Under the pieces are notes generated by a model. It did no database searches and had not been told where the DNA came from. It saw only the letters and a program-made list of their open reading frames with translations. A stretch of 64,000 nt of DNA. Origin: Armatimonadota bacterium (GTDB lineage Bacteria > Armatimonadota > Chthonomonadetes > Chthonomonadales > Chthonomonadaceae). The translations under genes and the position numbers were made by a program. The stretch lies in assembly GCA_028871815.1 (NCBI GenBank), contig JAGWMJ010000005.1, positions 124,001 through 188,000 of the forward strand, written 5' to 3'. Position 1 is the first letter of the stretch. Each line of letters begins with the position of its first letter. This document shows, in pieces, positions 52,451 through 61,440 of this stretch.

Positions 52451-55400
52451 ATGGCAGGCAAACGTAAATCGCGCGGCGCATCCGAGTCCAACTCTCCGAA
52501 TGGTATGGGGGGGGGGCAATCGCAATTCAAAACGGATACCGCGTTCGCCCCGCGTAACTTCGCGGCGTGATTTCCTCAAGGCGGCGGCCATTACGGTCGG
52601 CGCCACCGCCGCCGGTGCGGCGGGCCTCGCCTCCAGCCAGGAGCCGGCATTCGCGTCCGGCGGCATCAACCCTCCCTCCCCACCACAGCCGGGCGCGCCC
52701 TCCAGCTGGCAGGCCAGCCATGCCATCCGGTTTGGTAACGTGAACCTCTCCACCGGCAACGTGCAGCTGCAGTTTGGCGTTACCGGCTGGTCCGGCCGCA
52801 CCGGGCTGGGATTTGGGCTTGTCTTCAATAGCCAGAGCACCCGCACTACGGCCGTTGGGCCAAAGTGGACCCACAGCTATAACTGGTATATCATCAGCGG
52901 CAATCCGGCCGTGGTAATCCGGCCGGACGGAACGGAGACGGCGTTTTACGGCAGCGGCAGCAGCTTCACTGCGCCGGTGGGGTGTTACGACACGCTGGTT
53001 CAGAATGCCGACTCCACCTGGACCCTCACGGCGAAGGACCAGACGCTCTACAAGTTCAACACCAGCGGCCAGCTGGTCTCCATCGTAGACACCTTTGGCA
53101 ACACCGTCACCGTTGCCTGGAGCGGCGGGGTCATCACCAGCATCACCGATTCGGTGAGCCGCGCCTTCACCCTGGGATACACCAGCGGCAAGCTGACCAG
53201 CGTGACCGACTGCGTATCCAACCAGTGGACGCTGGCCTACGACAGTTCGGGCCGCCTCGCCAGCATCACGTGGCCGCTGCTCGGTGGGACCGCCTATGAC
53301 TACAGTTTTGGGTACGACGCGAACAATAACGTCAACTCCATCACCGACCGAAAAACCAACCCGTGGACCTACAGCTATTTCAACACCAACTGCCTCGCCA
53401 GTGTCTCCGGGCCGTCCGGCAGCGGGGAGAGCGTGTTCTATGCGCTGATCTCCGGGTCCAGCACACCCATCCGGTATGGCGCGTCGCCGCCACCCTGGCC
53501 AAAGGCCGCAAAGACGACCATCGTGTGGACGGATCCCAATCTGAACACGGTGACGTATGCGTTCGACAGCAATGGGTTCCTCGTCGCAATGCGGGATGGG
53601 CTCGGGGATCAAAGCGCCTTCCTGTACGACGCGAACAATAACCGCAACAGTGTGCAGCTGCCCTCCGGCAAGACCACCACCTCAGTCTGGGACAGCCACG
53701 GAAACAAACTCAGCCAGAAGGACCCGCTCGGAAACGAGGACCAGTGGACCTGGAACGGCGCCGGCCAGATGCTGACACACACCGATGCGAACCTGAACGA
53801 AACGCAGTACGGCTACAACGCGAACTACGGACTTACCTCCGTGACGCGGCCGGACCTTGGACTGATTCAGTACACCCTGAACAGCACGGGCGAGCGGACG
53901 CAGATTACCGACCAGATGCTGCGGGTCACCACTTTCGGCATCGATACCTATGGCCATACCACCAGCCGCACCAATGGGCTGCTGAAGACCACCTACTGGG
54001 TCTACAGCAAGAACAGCCTTCTCACGCAGCGCACCGGGGCCGACAGCCGGGTCACCAACTACACGCAGGACGCGTGGGGTCGTTTGATCGGCATCGCCTT
54101 CCCAACCAGCGGCGCGCCATCGATCGCGTTGACGCTCGATGCGGAGGGCAACCTGACCGAGGCTGTAGACGGCACCGGCACGCGGTATTTCACCGTGAAC
54201 GCCTGGGGCAACCGGACGCAGCAGACAGACCCGCGCGGAACCACAACCGCCGTCTACGATGCCGGGCAGCGGCTGACGAGCCAGACCGACGTTACCGGCC
54301 GCATCACAAACTACACCTACGACGCGGCGAACAACACCGTGAAAGTGGCCGACAGCACCTCAAGCGCGTCGACAACCTACAACGTTGACGGCCTCAAGAC
54401 AGTGGTGGTCACCTCGGACGGCGTTACAAAAACCAACGGCTACGATGGCGCTAACCGGCTGACTTCCGTGGTGCACACCAATACGTCGACCAAGGCGACC
54501 ATCGCCGGCTACACCGTAACGCTGGACGCCGGCGGCCGCAGGACCAAAGTTGTGGAGCAGCCGAGCGGCGACATCACGGAGTACGTCTGGGATTCGTGCA
54601 ACCGGCTCACCTCCGAGACCCGCACCGGCGTCCGGCCCTACTCCGGCGGATACACCTACGATGCGAGCGACCTGCGTCTCACGGCGAAGATCATCATCAA
54701 CGGCACAACGGTGCATAACGGCGCCTACGACTACAATGCCGCCGCGCTCCTGGCCACGTGCGACGACTCGGCCACCGGGCTGAATGAGACCTACACGTGG
54801 AACAGCGACGAGACACTGGCATCATGGCCGGGCGGTTCGAGCGCGCTCTCGGCCGATTACGACGAAGACGGTCACCTACTGAGCCTGGCCGTGGGCGGCA
54901 CAACAGCCTACGAATACGGCTATGCCTTCGACGGCGGGCGGAGGTGGAAGAAAGACATTTCGGCTGCCGCCTGGACCTGGTTCCCGTGCGGCGTCGCCTG
55001 CAGCGCGGGCGACCTCGTGGAGCAGACGAGCGATCTCACGGGCCAGTCATGGTCAACCAGCGCGGTCTACCTCCGCGGCATGGGCTGCGGCTCATCCATC
55101 TACCGCCGCAACTCGGAATGGCACCTTTTCGACGCCGGCGGAACAGCCGGCGTGATCACCGACGGCTCCGCCAACGTGCTCAGCAACAACCTGTACGACG
55201 CGTTTGGTGTGCTAATGTACACCAGCGGCTCGGCCGCAACGCAGTGGCGCTTCCTGGGTCGGTTCGTGGAGGAGGAGGGGTTGGTGGCGAGTGCAGGGGG
55301 CGGAGGGGATATGCTGGTGGCGAGGGGGGCAGGAATCGGTGGCCGACATCGCGACTGCCGCGGCCTCTCGCCTGGCGCATGCTACGAATGTGAGATGGCC

Positions 55401-55637
55401 CGAATGGCGGGCAAGGTGGACCCGACCTTGGCGTGCCTCGTCGCGAACCTCCACTGCGGCTCCCACGCAGATTGCAACCCGCCGCCGCCAGGCGGACTGC
55501 CGATGGACAAGCTAAAATGTATGGCGGCGTGCGCGGCATTTTGCACACTTCTGTTTCCTGTCGGACCGCCATCGGGGTGGGCAACGTGCTTCAAGGATTG
55601 CATTCGGCTAGACTGCGAAATCACGGACGCTGGATAG
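52451..55637 (+). CDS. Tat-exported RHS/YD-repeat protein with Cys-rich tip (G10 tract at 5' end)
   Basis: RHS proteins wrap variable C-terminal tips in a YD-repeat shell. The best start, ATG 52451, has GGAGAAAGG upstream, but a run of ten G (52507-52516) puts it out of frame with the body; nine or twelve G would join them. From the in-frame ATG 52500, which lacks a ribosome site, the product is 1045 residues. It begins with a Tat signal (TSRRDFLKAAAITVGATAAG, residues 20-39), has YD-like repeats to about residue 920, the core end LYDAFGVLMYTSG, and FVEEEGLVASAGGGGDMLV. A tip of about 97 residues with 12 cysteines follows. The last 335 bp of the core (54993-55327) recur downstream. Confidence 0.85.
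52507..52516 (+). repeat. Homopolymer G10 near the RHS start
   Basis: Ten consecutive G lie after the best start codon (ATG 52451) of the RHS gene. Frame depends on tract length: nine or twelve join that start to the RHS body, ten truncates after about 40 codons. It may be a phase-variable switch or a sequence error. Confidence 0.6.
54993..55327 (+). repeat. RHS core end, copy 1 (within the full gene)
   Basis: This is the parent of two downstream copies. It begins GTCGCCTGCAGCGCGGG and aligns with 56390-56724 at a constant offset of 1397 bp without indels, and its end (55146-55328) with 57970-58152 at 2824 bp. Confidence 0.85.
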
Positions 55638-55724
55638 TTTTGGGGCGCGCCGAGCAGTGATCCGAGGATGGCGTGTGGTTGTGGCGCAAATCTGCAGCCG
55701 CACCCCGTCCGGGAGCCGCAGCGA

Positions 55725-56381
55725 ATGAAACAACAGAGTGACGTTTTCGCGTCGTTTGAACCGATTGACGACGGATTCCTTAGGCGCGACTGGACGGCGG
55801 CTCAGCTTCCAGCTTCTTGGTTGGCAGCGTCCACGGAGCTTGCGATTCAGCGCACCTCAGATCTGGCTACGCGATATAGCGGTCTTCGGCCCGACAGCGT
55901 GCATCGGCTGGACTGGCTTCCCGATCGGCTGCCGACCCTGGCGGTCCAGTTTCCGTGCGAGATACCGCCGGAGGAGCGGATGCCCTCCAGCGTGCTCGCA
56001 GCAGCGCGCGATATTGCAATGCGGCTGTTTCCCAGCGCGCGCGAGGAGGAGCTATCCGACTCGGCACAACTTGGCTCTCTGGGCTGGCCGGACCGGTTCG
56101 ATTTGACAGCCGATATCGGCCGCCTCAGCGCGAGCATGGTTTTTCGAGACGAGGCCGCACTGCGTGAGATGGGCGCCGCACTGAGCGGTATGCTTGTGCG
56201 CGGTCCGCTTACGGGACACACGCCGGGTGCACTTGTCACACGCATCCGCGAGTTTACGGATGCGGTCCGGGCGGCCGTGCCGTGCGTGGTGTCGGTGATG
56301 ACGCCCTGCGGAGAGCCCACCCGTGCCGTGGATCTTAGCCCGGTGTGGGCCACAGTCGCGGCGGGCATTCTGCTAACGTGA
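55725..56381 (+). CDS. Unknown soluble protein downstream of RHS tip 1 (immunity candidate)
   Basis: This 218-residue protein has no recognised domain, signal or membrane segment. It is rich in acidic and Arg residues and has a LGWPDRFDLTADIG stretch near residues 125-138. It starts 87 bp after the RHS stop and lies directly before a displaced RHS core copy, the place where immunity genes sit in RHS toxin loci. That role is inference from position. ATG 55725 (GGGAG about 10 bp upstream) is used; ATG 55668 is in frame. Its stop overlaps GTG 56378 of the next cassette (GTGA). Confidence 0.55.
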   Translation: MKQQSDVFASFEPIDDGFLRRDWTAAQLPASWLAASTELAIQRTSDLATRYSGLRPDSVHRLDWLPDRLPTLAVQFPCEIPPEERMPSSVLAAARDIAMRLFPSAREEELSDSAQLGSLGWPDRFDLTADIGRLSASMVFRDEAALREMGAALSGMLVRGPLTGHTPGALVTRIREFTDAVRAAVPCVVSVMTPCGEPTRAVDLSPVWATVAAGILLT

Positions 56382-57055
56382 GCGGTCGTGTCGCCTGCAG
56401 CGCGGGAGACCTGGTGGAGCAGACCAGCGACCTAACGGGCCAGTCATGGTCAACCAGCGCGCTCTATCTCCGCGGGATGGGCTGCGGCTCATCGATCTAC
56501 CGGCGCAACTCGGAATGGCACCTCTTCGACGCCGGCGGAACAGCCGGCGTCATCACCGACGGTTCCGCCAACGTACTCAGCAACAACCTGTACGACGCGT
56601 TTGGCGTATTGATGTATGCGAGCGGCTCGGCCGCCACGCAGTGGCGCTTCCAGGGCCGGTTCGTTGAGGAGGTGGGCTTGGTCGCAAGCGCAGGGGGTGG
56701 TGGGGATATGCTGGTGGGGAGGGGAGTCGCTCTTTCGTCCGCGTTGCCCGGCCGGATACCGGATTGCGGCCATATGAGTCCGGGCGCCTGCTTCCTGTGC
56801 CTGACGGCAATCGGCGTGCCGTGCGACAAGGCGAGGGCGCTATGCGGCGCACACACGCTGTGCCTGCCGCCGCCGGGCCCGCGCGGATGTGGGTTCTTGG
56901 AAAGCTTTCGATGTTGGCTCATGTGCGGCTCACGCGGCGTGACGGCGTGCATGGTCAACCCAGACGGTCTCATGGATTGCCAATGTGGCGAGGATCTTGC
57001 GGGCGGCCCCGACATGGAGGATCCTGATGGCGGGGCGCCCGGAGGCCCCGACTGA
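56378..57055 (+). CDS. Orphan RHS core fragment with second Cys-rich tip
   Basis: This 225-residue frame starts at GTG 56378 and copies the last part of the RHS core (VACSAGDLVEQTSD through GGGGDMLVGRG), then switches to a new tip of about 105 residues. The tip has 12 cysteines like tip 1: PDCGHMSPGACFLC, then CGAHTLC and RCWLMC. There is no Tat or other signal, so it is probably a silent cassette or donor for recombination into the full gene, or a translated fragment coupled to the previous gene by GTGA. The DNA match to the parent core ends abruptly near 56725. Confidence 0.7.
   Translation: MSGRVACSAGDLVEQTSDLTGQSWSTSALYLRGMGCGSSIYRRNSEWHLFDAGGTAGVITDGSANVLSNNLYDAFGVLMYASGSAATQWRFQGRFVEEVGLVASAGGGGDMLVGRGVALSSALPGRIPDCGHMSPGACFLCLTAIGVPCDKARALCGAHTLCLPPPGPRGCGFLESFRCWLMCGSRGVTACMVNPDGLMDCQCGEDLAGGPDMEDPDGGAPGGPD
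56390..56724 (+). repeat. RHS core end, copy 2
   Basis: It matches 54993-55327 with scattered substitutions and no indels; similarity stops at the start of the tip. This boundary marks the core/tip junction of the cassette. Confidence 0.85.
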
Positions 57056-57098
57056 TGTACGCGGTCGTGTCACAATGCGAGCGGCGAGGAGAACCACT

Positions 57099-57620
57099 AT
57101 GAATCGGCGAGACACAGCATTCGTTTTGGCCGGGGTTGCGGTTGGGGCGCTCGGCTCGCTCGCGTGGTCGATGCGGCCGGTATTGCAGCTGGGACCGACC
57201 CCTGCACATGAGTTGATGCGCTCAAACGGCGGCGCTGTATTCGACATCAGGACGAACCGCCTCCTCTCCATCCACGGCGCCGCAACCGGGATGAACCTGA
57301 CGATAGAGCGGCCCACAAATGCCGCTGCAACGAAGACGCTTGCTCGCGAACACCGGCCGAACTCTCCCGGCCAATCGGTGGAGGGCCCGGCTAAGATCGG
57401 GCTGATGCCGGAGAACGCCCCTGCCTCCCCGGCTTCGGCCGCGTGGTCGATCAGCATACCGGCCGGCATACGTGCGAGCGTGAGCGCACTCAGTTCCCGC
57501 ACTACCCTGGGCTTCCGGATGCCACCAATGGTAATGGTCGTGGTCTCCGCAGACAAGCCTGCAGGCGCTCAGCCCGTGGGAGCCTACGGCTCGCGATCGG
57601 CGACGGCGGGGAGGTCGTAG
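57099..57620 (+). CDS. Small membrane-anchored unknown protein after RHS tip 2
   Basis: The 173-residue protein has one membrane segment near residues 6-24 (AFVLAGVAVGALGSLAWSM), with a GAGGAGA ribosome site before ATG 57099. No family was recognised. It follows tip 2 as the 55725 gene follows tip 1, so it is an immunity candidate by position. An open frame in another phase (about 57560-57955, containing GGEVVGGFVVGADDEAEIG) continues past its stop, so the gene may be truncated by a frameshift near 57560-57615. Confidence 0.5.
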   Translation: MNRRDTAFVLAGVAVGALGSLAWSMRPVLQLGPTPAHELMRSNGGAVFDIRTNRLLSIHGAATGMNLTIERPTNAAATKTLAREHRPNSPGQSVEGPAKIGLMPENAPASPASAAWSISIPAGIRASVSALSSRTTLGFRMPPMVMVVVSADKPAGAQPVGAYGSRSATAGRS

Positions 57621-57969
57621 GCGGCTTCGTCGTCGGTGCCGACGACGAGGCGGAAATCGGCGCAGTATTCGGACCCGGTGCCTTGCTGGTTGGCGGAATC
57701 CCGGGCGGGCGTGGCATGTTTGCCCGCGGCCGCGGTCGAGTGCCAGTCGTTATGGCTCTCCATCTCAGCCCCGGGACCGGCCGATTGCTCGGGCTTGCCG
57801 CCACGTGGCCGGCGCGCGGTGCCCGGCCTGCGGGCCGCGGCACGGAAGATGTGACCGCGGTGAACCTGCTCTCAAATGGACCGGCCCAGTCCGCGCTCCA
57901 GTGGCGACCGCCAGCGTCGGCGACGCGCGTCGCTGAGTTCCACAGTTTGCCATAGCATAATGCGGCCCG
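57621..57969 (+). other. Region with an out-of-phase continuation of the preceding gene
   Basis: A frame that is open to 57955 reads as ordinary protein (GALLVGGIPGGRGMFARGRG; ending RVAEFHSLP) but has no good start of its own. It probably belonged to the gene at 57099 before a frameshift. Nothing else is seen here. Confidence 0.35.
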
Positions 57970-58269
57970 GCCGGCGTAATCACAGATGGCTCCGCTAACG
58001 TGCTCAGCAACAACCTCTACGACGCGTTTGGTGTGCTAATGTACACCAGCGGCTCGGGCGTAACGCAGTGGCGCTTCCAGGGCCGGTTCGTTGAGGAGGA
58101 AGGGCTGGTGGCGAGCGCCGCGGGCAAAGGGGATGTGCTGGTGGGGAGGGTTACGCCGCTGAACGCAAAGCAACACGCCCCACCCAAACAAGGGCCGGTC
58201 GCACGACCCAGGCGGGCACGACAGCGACCGCACCTTGTGCCAGGATGCAGATTCCGGCTGCCGCATTAG
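57970..58269 (+). pseudogene. Truncated third RHS core copy
   Basis: 57970-58152 matches RHS core 55146-55328 (GVITDGSANVLSNNLYDAF through GDVLVGR) at a constant offset. The frame then runs 39 codons with no cysteine-rich tip and stops at 58269, within a repeat unit. It has no start region or signal and looks like a decayed cassette. Confidence 0.75.
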
Positions 58270-58757
58270 TCTTGTTTATCGCATTTCAGCAGGCGTCCCG
58301 CGCTGGGGTACGCGCTCACGACATGGGACCAACGCGACATATAGGACATATAGGTTCGCGCACACGTGGTCAGTAAGCGGAGCAGTGGCACTTGGCCGTG
58401 CGCCAGGCGCAGATTCCGGCTGCCGCATATGTCTCATATGTCCCATTGGTCGCATTTCAGCAAGGGTCCCGCGCTGCTATCACGTTTGATTGGGGTGCGC
58501 GCCCACCAGATAGGACATATAGGTTCGCACACACGTTGCCGGCAAGCGGAGTAGCGCACCCGCGCCGCGGATGAATCTCAGCGGGATGGTTCCGGCTGTG
58601 CGCCACGCATCGGTTCCGGTGCCGCATACGTCTCATATGTCCCATTGGTCGCATTTCAGCAAGCGCCCCGCACTGGGGTAGGCGCTAACCAGATGGGACC
58701 AATGCGGCAAGTAGGTTCACGCAGACGTGGCTAGCAAGCGGAGCGGCGGCGCGCGGC
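58236..58757. repeat. Three copies of the ~160-bp palindromic repeat (right array)
   Basis: Units B1 (about 58236-58396), B2 (58397-58560) and B3 (58597-58757) share the layout of the left array, and a fourth begins near 58758. Examples of arms: CATATGTCTCATATGTCC at 58426-58443 and CCAGATAGGACATATAGG at 58505-58522 (B2). B3 has CATACGTCTCATATGTCC in its left arm. The array abuts the truncated RHS copy and a DUF4838 gene. Confidence 0.75.
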
Positions 58758-58847
58758 TGTGCGCCAACCTGCTGTCCCGGCAGGAATCCGAACCGCGCCG
58801 TCGGAATTGCCGTCTGGAAGCGACGGGGTGACAAGGATGGTGCGATC

Positions 58848-61355
58848 TTGATAAGCCGACGAGATCTGGTTGCCGGGCTGTTAGCCACTGCTGCCGGTAC
58901 CGCTGGTTCAGCGGGCGCTGCGCGACACGAAGCCGGTCAGGATGCGGAAGTGACGCTCGTGAAAGACGGGGCGGCGCGCAGCGTCATCCTGATTCCGGAT
59001 GACGCCCCGGCGCCTGTGCGTTACGGGGCTGCCCAGCTTCAGCACTTTCTGGCCGCGATGTCGGGGGCCAAGATACCCATCCGGACACCTGGGGCTACAG
59101 CCGGTTACGCTGCAGCCATTCAGCTGCAATCCGACTCCTCACTGGGCTCCGAGGAGTTCGCGATTCACGCCACCGGAAATGACCGCGGCGGAGCAGTCGT
59201 CATCCGGGGCGGCGGAGACCGCGGCGTGCTGTATGGCTGCTTCTACCTGCTGGATGAGATGCTGGGCTGCCGTTGGTTCACGCAGACTGCCTCGTTGATT
59301 CCCCGGCGCAGCTCCATCGGCGTGCCGGTCGGCGACGTTCGGCAGAAGCCGGCGTTTGAGTATCGTGAGCCTTATGCCGCAGAGTGCTTTGTGAAGGAGT
59401 GGACGGTTCGCAACCGCCTCAACGGCAGCCACTATCCGCTGGATGCCTCCGTTGGAGGCCGCGTGGAGTACGGGCCGTACTTCGTCCATACGTTCAGCGT
59501 GATCATTCCACCGGAAAAGTACTTCGCCAGCCATCCCGAGTACTTCAGCATGGTCAACGGTAAGCGGATGAATGGATATGCCCAGCTCTGTCTGACCAAC
59601 CCCGACGTGCTGCGCATCACCATCGACACGGTGAAAGACTGGATCCGCAAAAACCCGCAGGCAACCATCTTCTCGGTCTCACAGAACGATACCTACTACT
59701 TCTGCCAATGCCCGCTCTGCAAAGCCATCGACGATGCGGAAGGCGCGCCATCGGGGTCGCTGCTGCGCTTTGTGAATGCGGTGGCTGCCGCAATCGGCAA
59801 GGAGTACCCGCACGTACTGATCGATACGCTGGCATACCAGTGGTCTGAAGACCCGCCTCGCATCACTCGCCCGCTGCCCAACGTGCGCATCCGTCTGGCG
59901 CCGATCGGAGCGTGCGTAGCCCATGCGTTCGACGGCTGCCCCGCCAACTCCCACGTCTATGCCAACCTGCAGGCCTGGAGCGCCATCACCGGGCAGCTCT
60001 ACATGTGGCACTACAGCACCAACTTCGCGGCCTATCTGCAGCCTTTGCCAAACCTCAACGAAATCGGCGCCGATCTGCCGTTGATGAAGAAGCATGGGGT
60101 GGTAGGCGTCTTCTATGAGGGCGATTATGCGCGGGGCGGAGGCGGCTTCGATCAGGAGCTGAACAGTTACCTGATGGCCAGGCTGATGTGGGACCCAACC
60201 CGCGCTCCCGGCCCGATTATTCGCGAATACCTTCGTGGAGTTTACGGCGCCGGCGCCAAGGGTGTGCAGCGATGGTTGACCCGGCTGCATCAGCCTTCGG
60301 TGGAGCATGGCGTGGATGCCCACATCTATGATGGGTCTGGCGCAGCCTACCTTGCCCCGGCTACGCTCCTCGCCGGCGACGCGGACCTTGTCGGCGCGGC
60401 TGCCGCCGCGCGTCCAGGCGAGCATCGCGAGGCGGTAGAGCGCGCTCGGCTCGGCATTCAGTATACGCGGTTGGTACAGAAGCAGCCTGCCTATGCCGTC
60501 ACGGGCGAAGAGTACGCCCCAGAGATCGGTCCGGACTATCAATCGCTTGAATCGGCCGTAACGCAGAAGATTCACCGGTACGGCATCACACAGATCCGGG
60601 AGGGCCAGGAGGTATCGCACTTCTTCAACTGGCTCGCCGGCCGGCGCGTAAGCTATCCCCTAAACACACTTCAGGACGCCCGACTGCGTGTGGATGTGGT
60701 GCCGGCACTGGGCTGCCGGCTGCTCAGCCTCATCGACAAACGGTTTACGCGAAATCTGCTTCAGCCGGCGCGGCTCGGAGATGATGGCTACCCGGCGTCC
60801 GGCGGCTATGAGGAGTCACTGAGTGCCGGCTACCACGGACCGGGTTGGAACGCCGCGTTTGTGGTGGCATCCGCCGGCAGTGATCATCTCTCGGCGCATG
60901 CCGTGGTTGGGGCGCTGCACGTTCAACGCTCGCTTCGGCTGTCGGCCACGTCGCTGGTGCTTACGACGACCGTTGAAAACCGGTCCGAAAGCCCGCAGAC
61001 CGTAACGCTTAGAACCCGGCCGCAGTTTGCCGCGGCTCCCGGGGCGGTGTGGGAGGTGGATTACAAGGAGGCAAATGGCGCCTCCTTAAAGTTGCCTCGC
61101 ACCGTGGGAAACGGCAAGCCCCGAGATACGATAACCTTACCGAATACGCCCAGCACGATTCCGGACGGCGCGTGGAGCGTGAATCTGGGTGACTCCGTGG
61201 TGGCAATCCAGTTCGATCTGAAGCAGGTGGCCGAAGCCGTGTATGATCGTGACACGGCACAAGGTCGAGTGAACCTGGAACTGGTATCCGTACCGTGGCA
61301 GCTGGAACCCGGCGACAGGGCGACGTTTACGCAAACGTGGACCGTCTCCTCGTAA
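58848..61355 (+). CDS. Tat-exported DUF4838 family protein
   Basis: This 835-residue protein belongs to the DUF4838 group of secreted proteins linked to carbohydrate utilisation. A Tat-type signal (SRRDLVAGLLATAAGTAGSA, residues 3-22) is followed by an alpha-glucuronidase-N-like region: VRYGAAQLQHFLAAMSG near 57-73, and RGVLYGCFYLLDEMLGCRWF near 124-143. The DUF4838 core includes NDTYYFCQCPLC near 280-291 and a long barrel-like stretch. A beta-rich C-terminal domain runs from about 600. The start TTG 58848 follows AAGGATGG. The catalytic role of the family is not established. Confidence 0.75.
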   Translation: MISRRDLVAGLLATAAGTAGSAGAARHEAGQDAEVTLVKDGAARSVILIPDDAPAPVRYGAAQLQHFLAAMSGAKIPIRTPGATAGYAAAIQLQSDSSLGSEEFAIHATGNDRGGAVVIRGGGDRGVLYGCFYLLDEMLGCRWFTQTASLIPRRSSIGVPVGDVRQKPAFEYREPYAAECFVKEWTVRNRLNGSHYPLDASVGGRVEYGPYFVHTFSVIIPPEKYFASHPEYFSMVNGKRMNGYAQLCLTNPDVLRITIDTVKDWIRKNPQATIFSVSQNDTYYFCQCPLCKAIDDAEGAPSGSLLRFVNAVAAAIGKEYPHVLIDTLAYQWSEDPPRITRPLPNVRIRLAPIGACVAHAFDGCPANSHVYANLQAWSAITGQLYMWHYSTNFAAYLQPLPNLNEIGADLPLMKKHGVVGVFYEGDYARGGGGFDQELNSYLMARLMWDPTRAPGPIIREYLRGVYGAGAKGVQRWLTRLHQPSVEHGVDAHIYDGSGAAYLAPATLLAGDADLVGAAAAARPGEHREAVERARLGIQYTRLVQKQPAYAVTGEEYAPEIGPDYQSLESAVTQKIHRYGITQIREGQEVSHFFNWLAGRRVSYPLNTLQDARLRVDVVPALGCRLLSLIDKRFTRNLLQPARLGDDGYPASGGYEESLSAGYHGPGWNAAFVVASAGSDHLSAHAVVGALHVQRSLRLSATSLVLTTTVENRSESPQTVTLRTRPQFAAAPGAVWEVDYKEANGASLKLPRTVGNGKPRDTITLPNTPSTIPDGAWSVNLGDSVVAIQFDLKQVAEAVYDRDTAQGRVNLELVSVPWQLEPGDRATFTQTWTVSS

Positions 61356-61440
61356 GCTCGGACGAGCCGTATGCAACAATGATGGGATCAAGCGGTCCGG
61401 ACGCCCCCCATCCGCCGCGTCTGTTGCCGAGAGACCGTTA

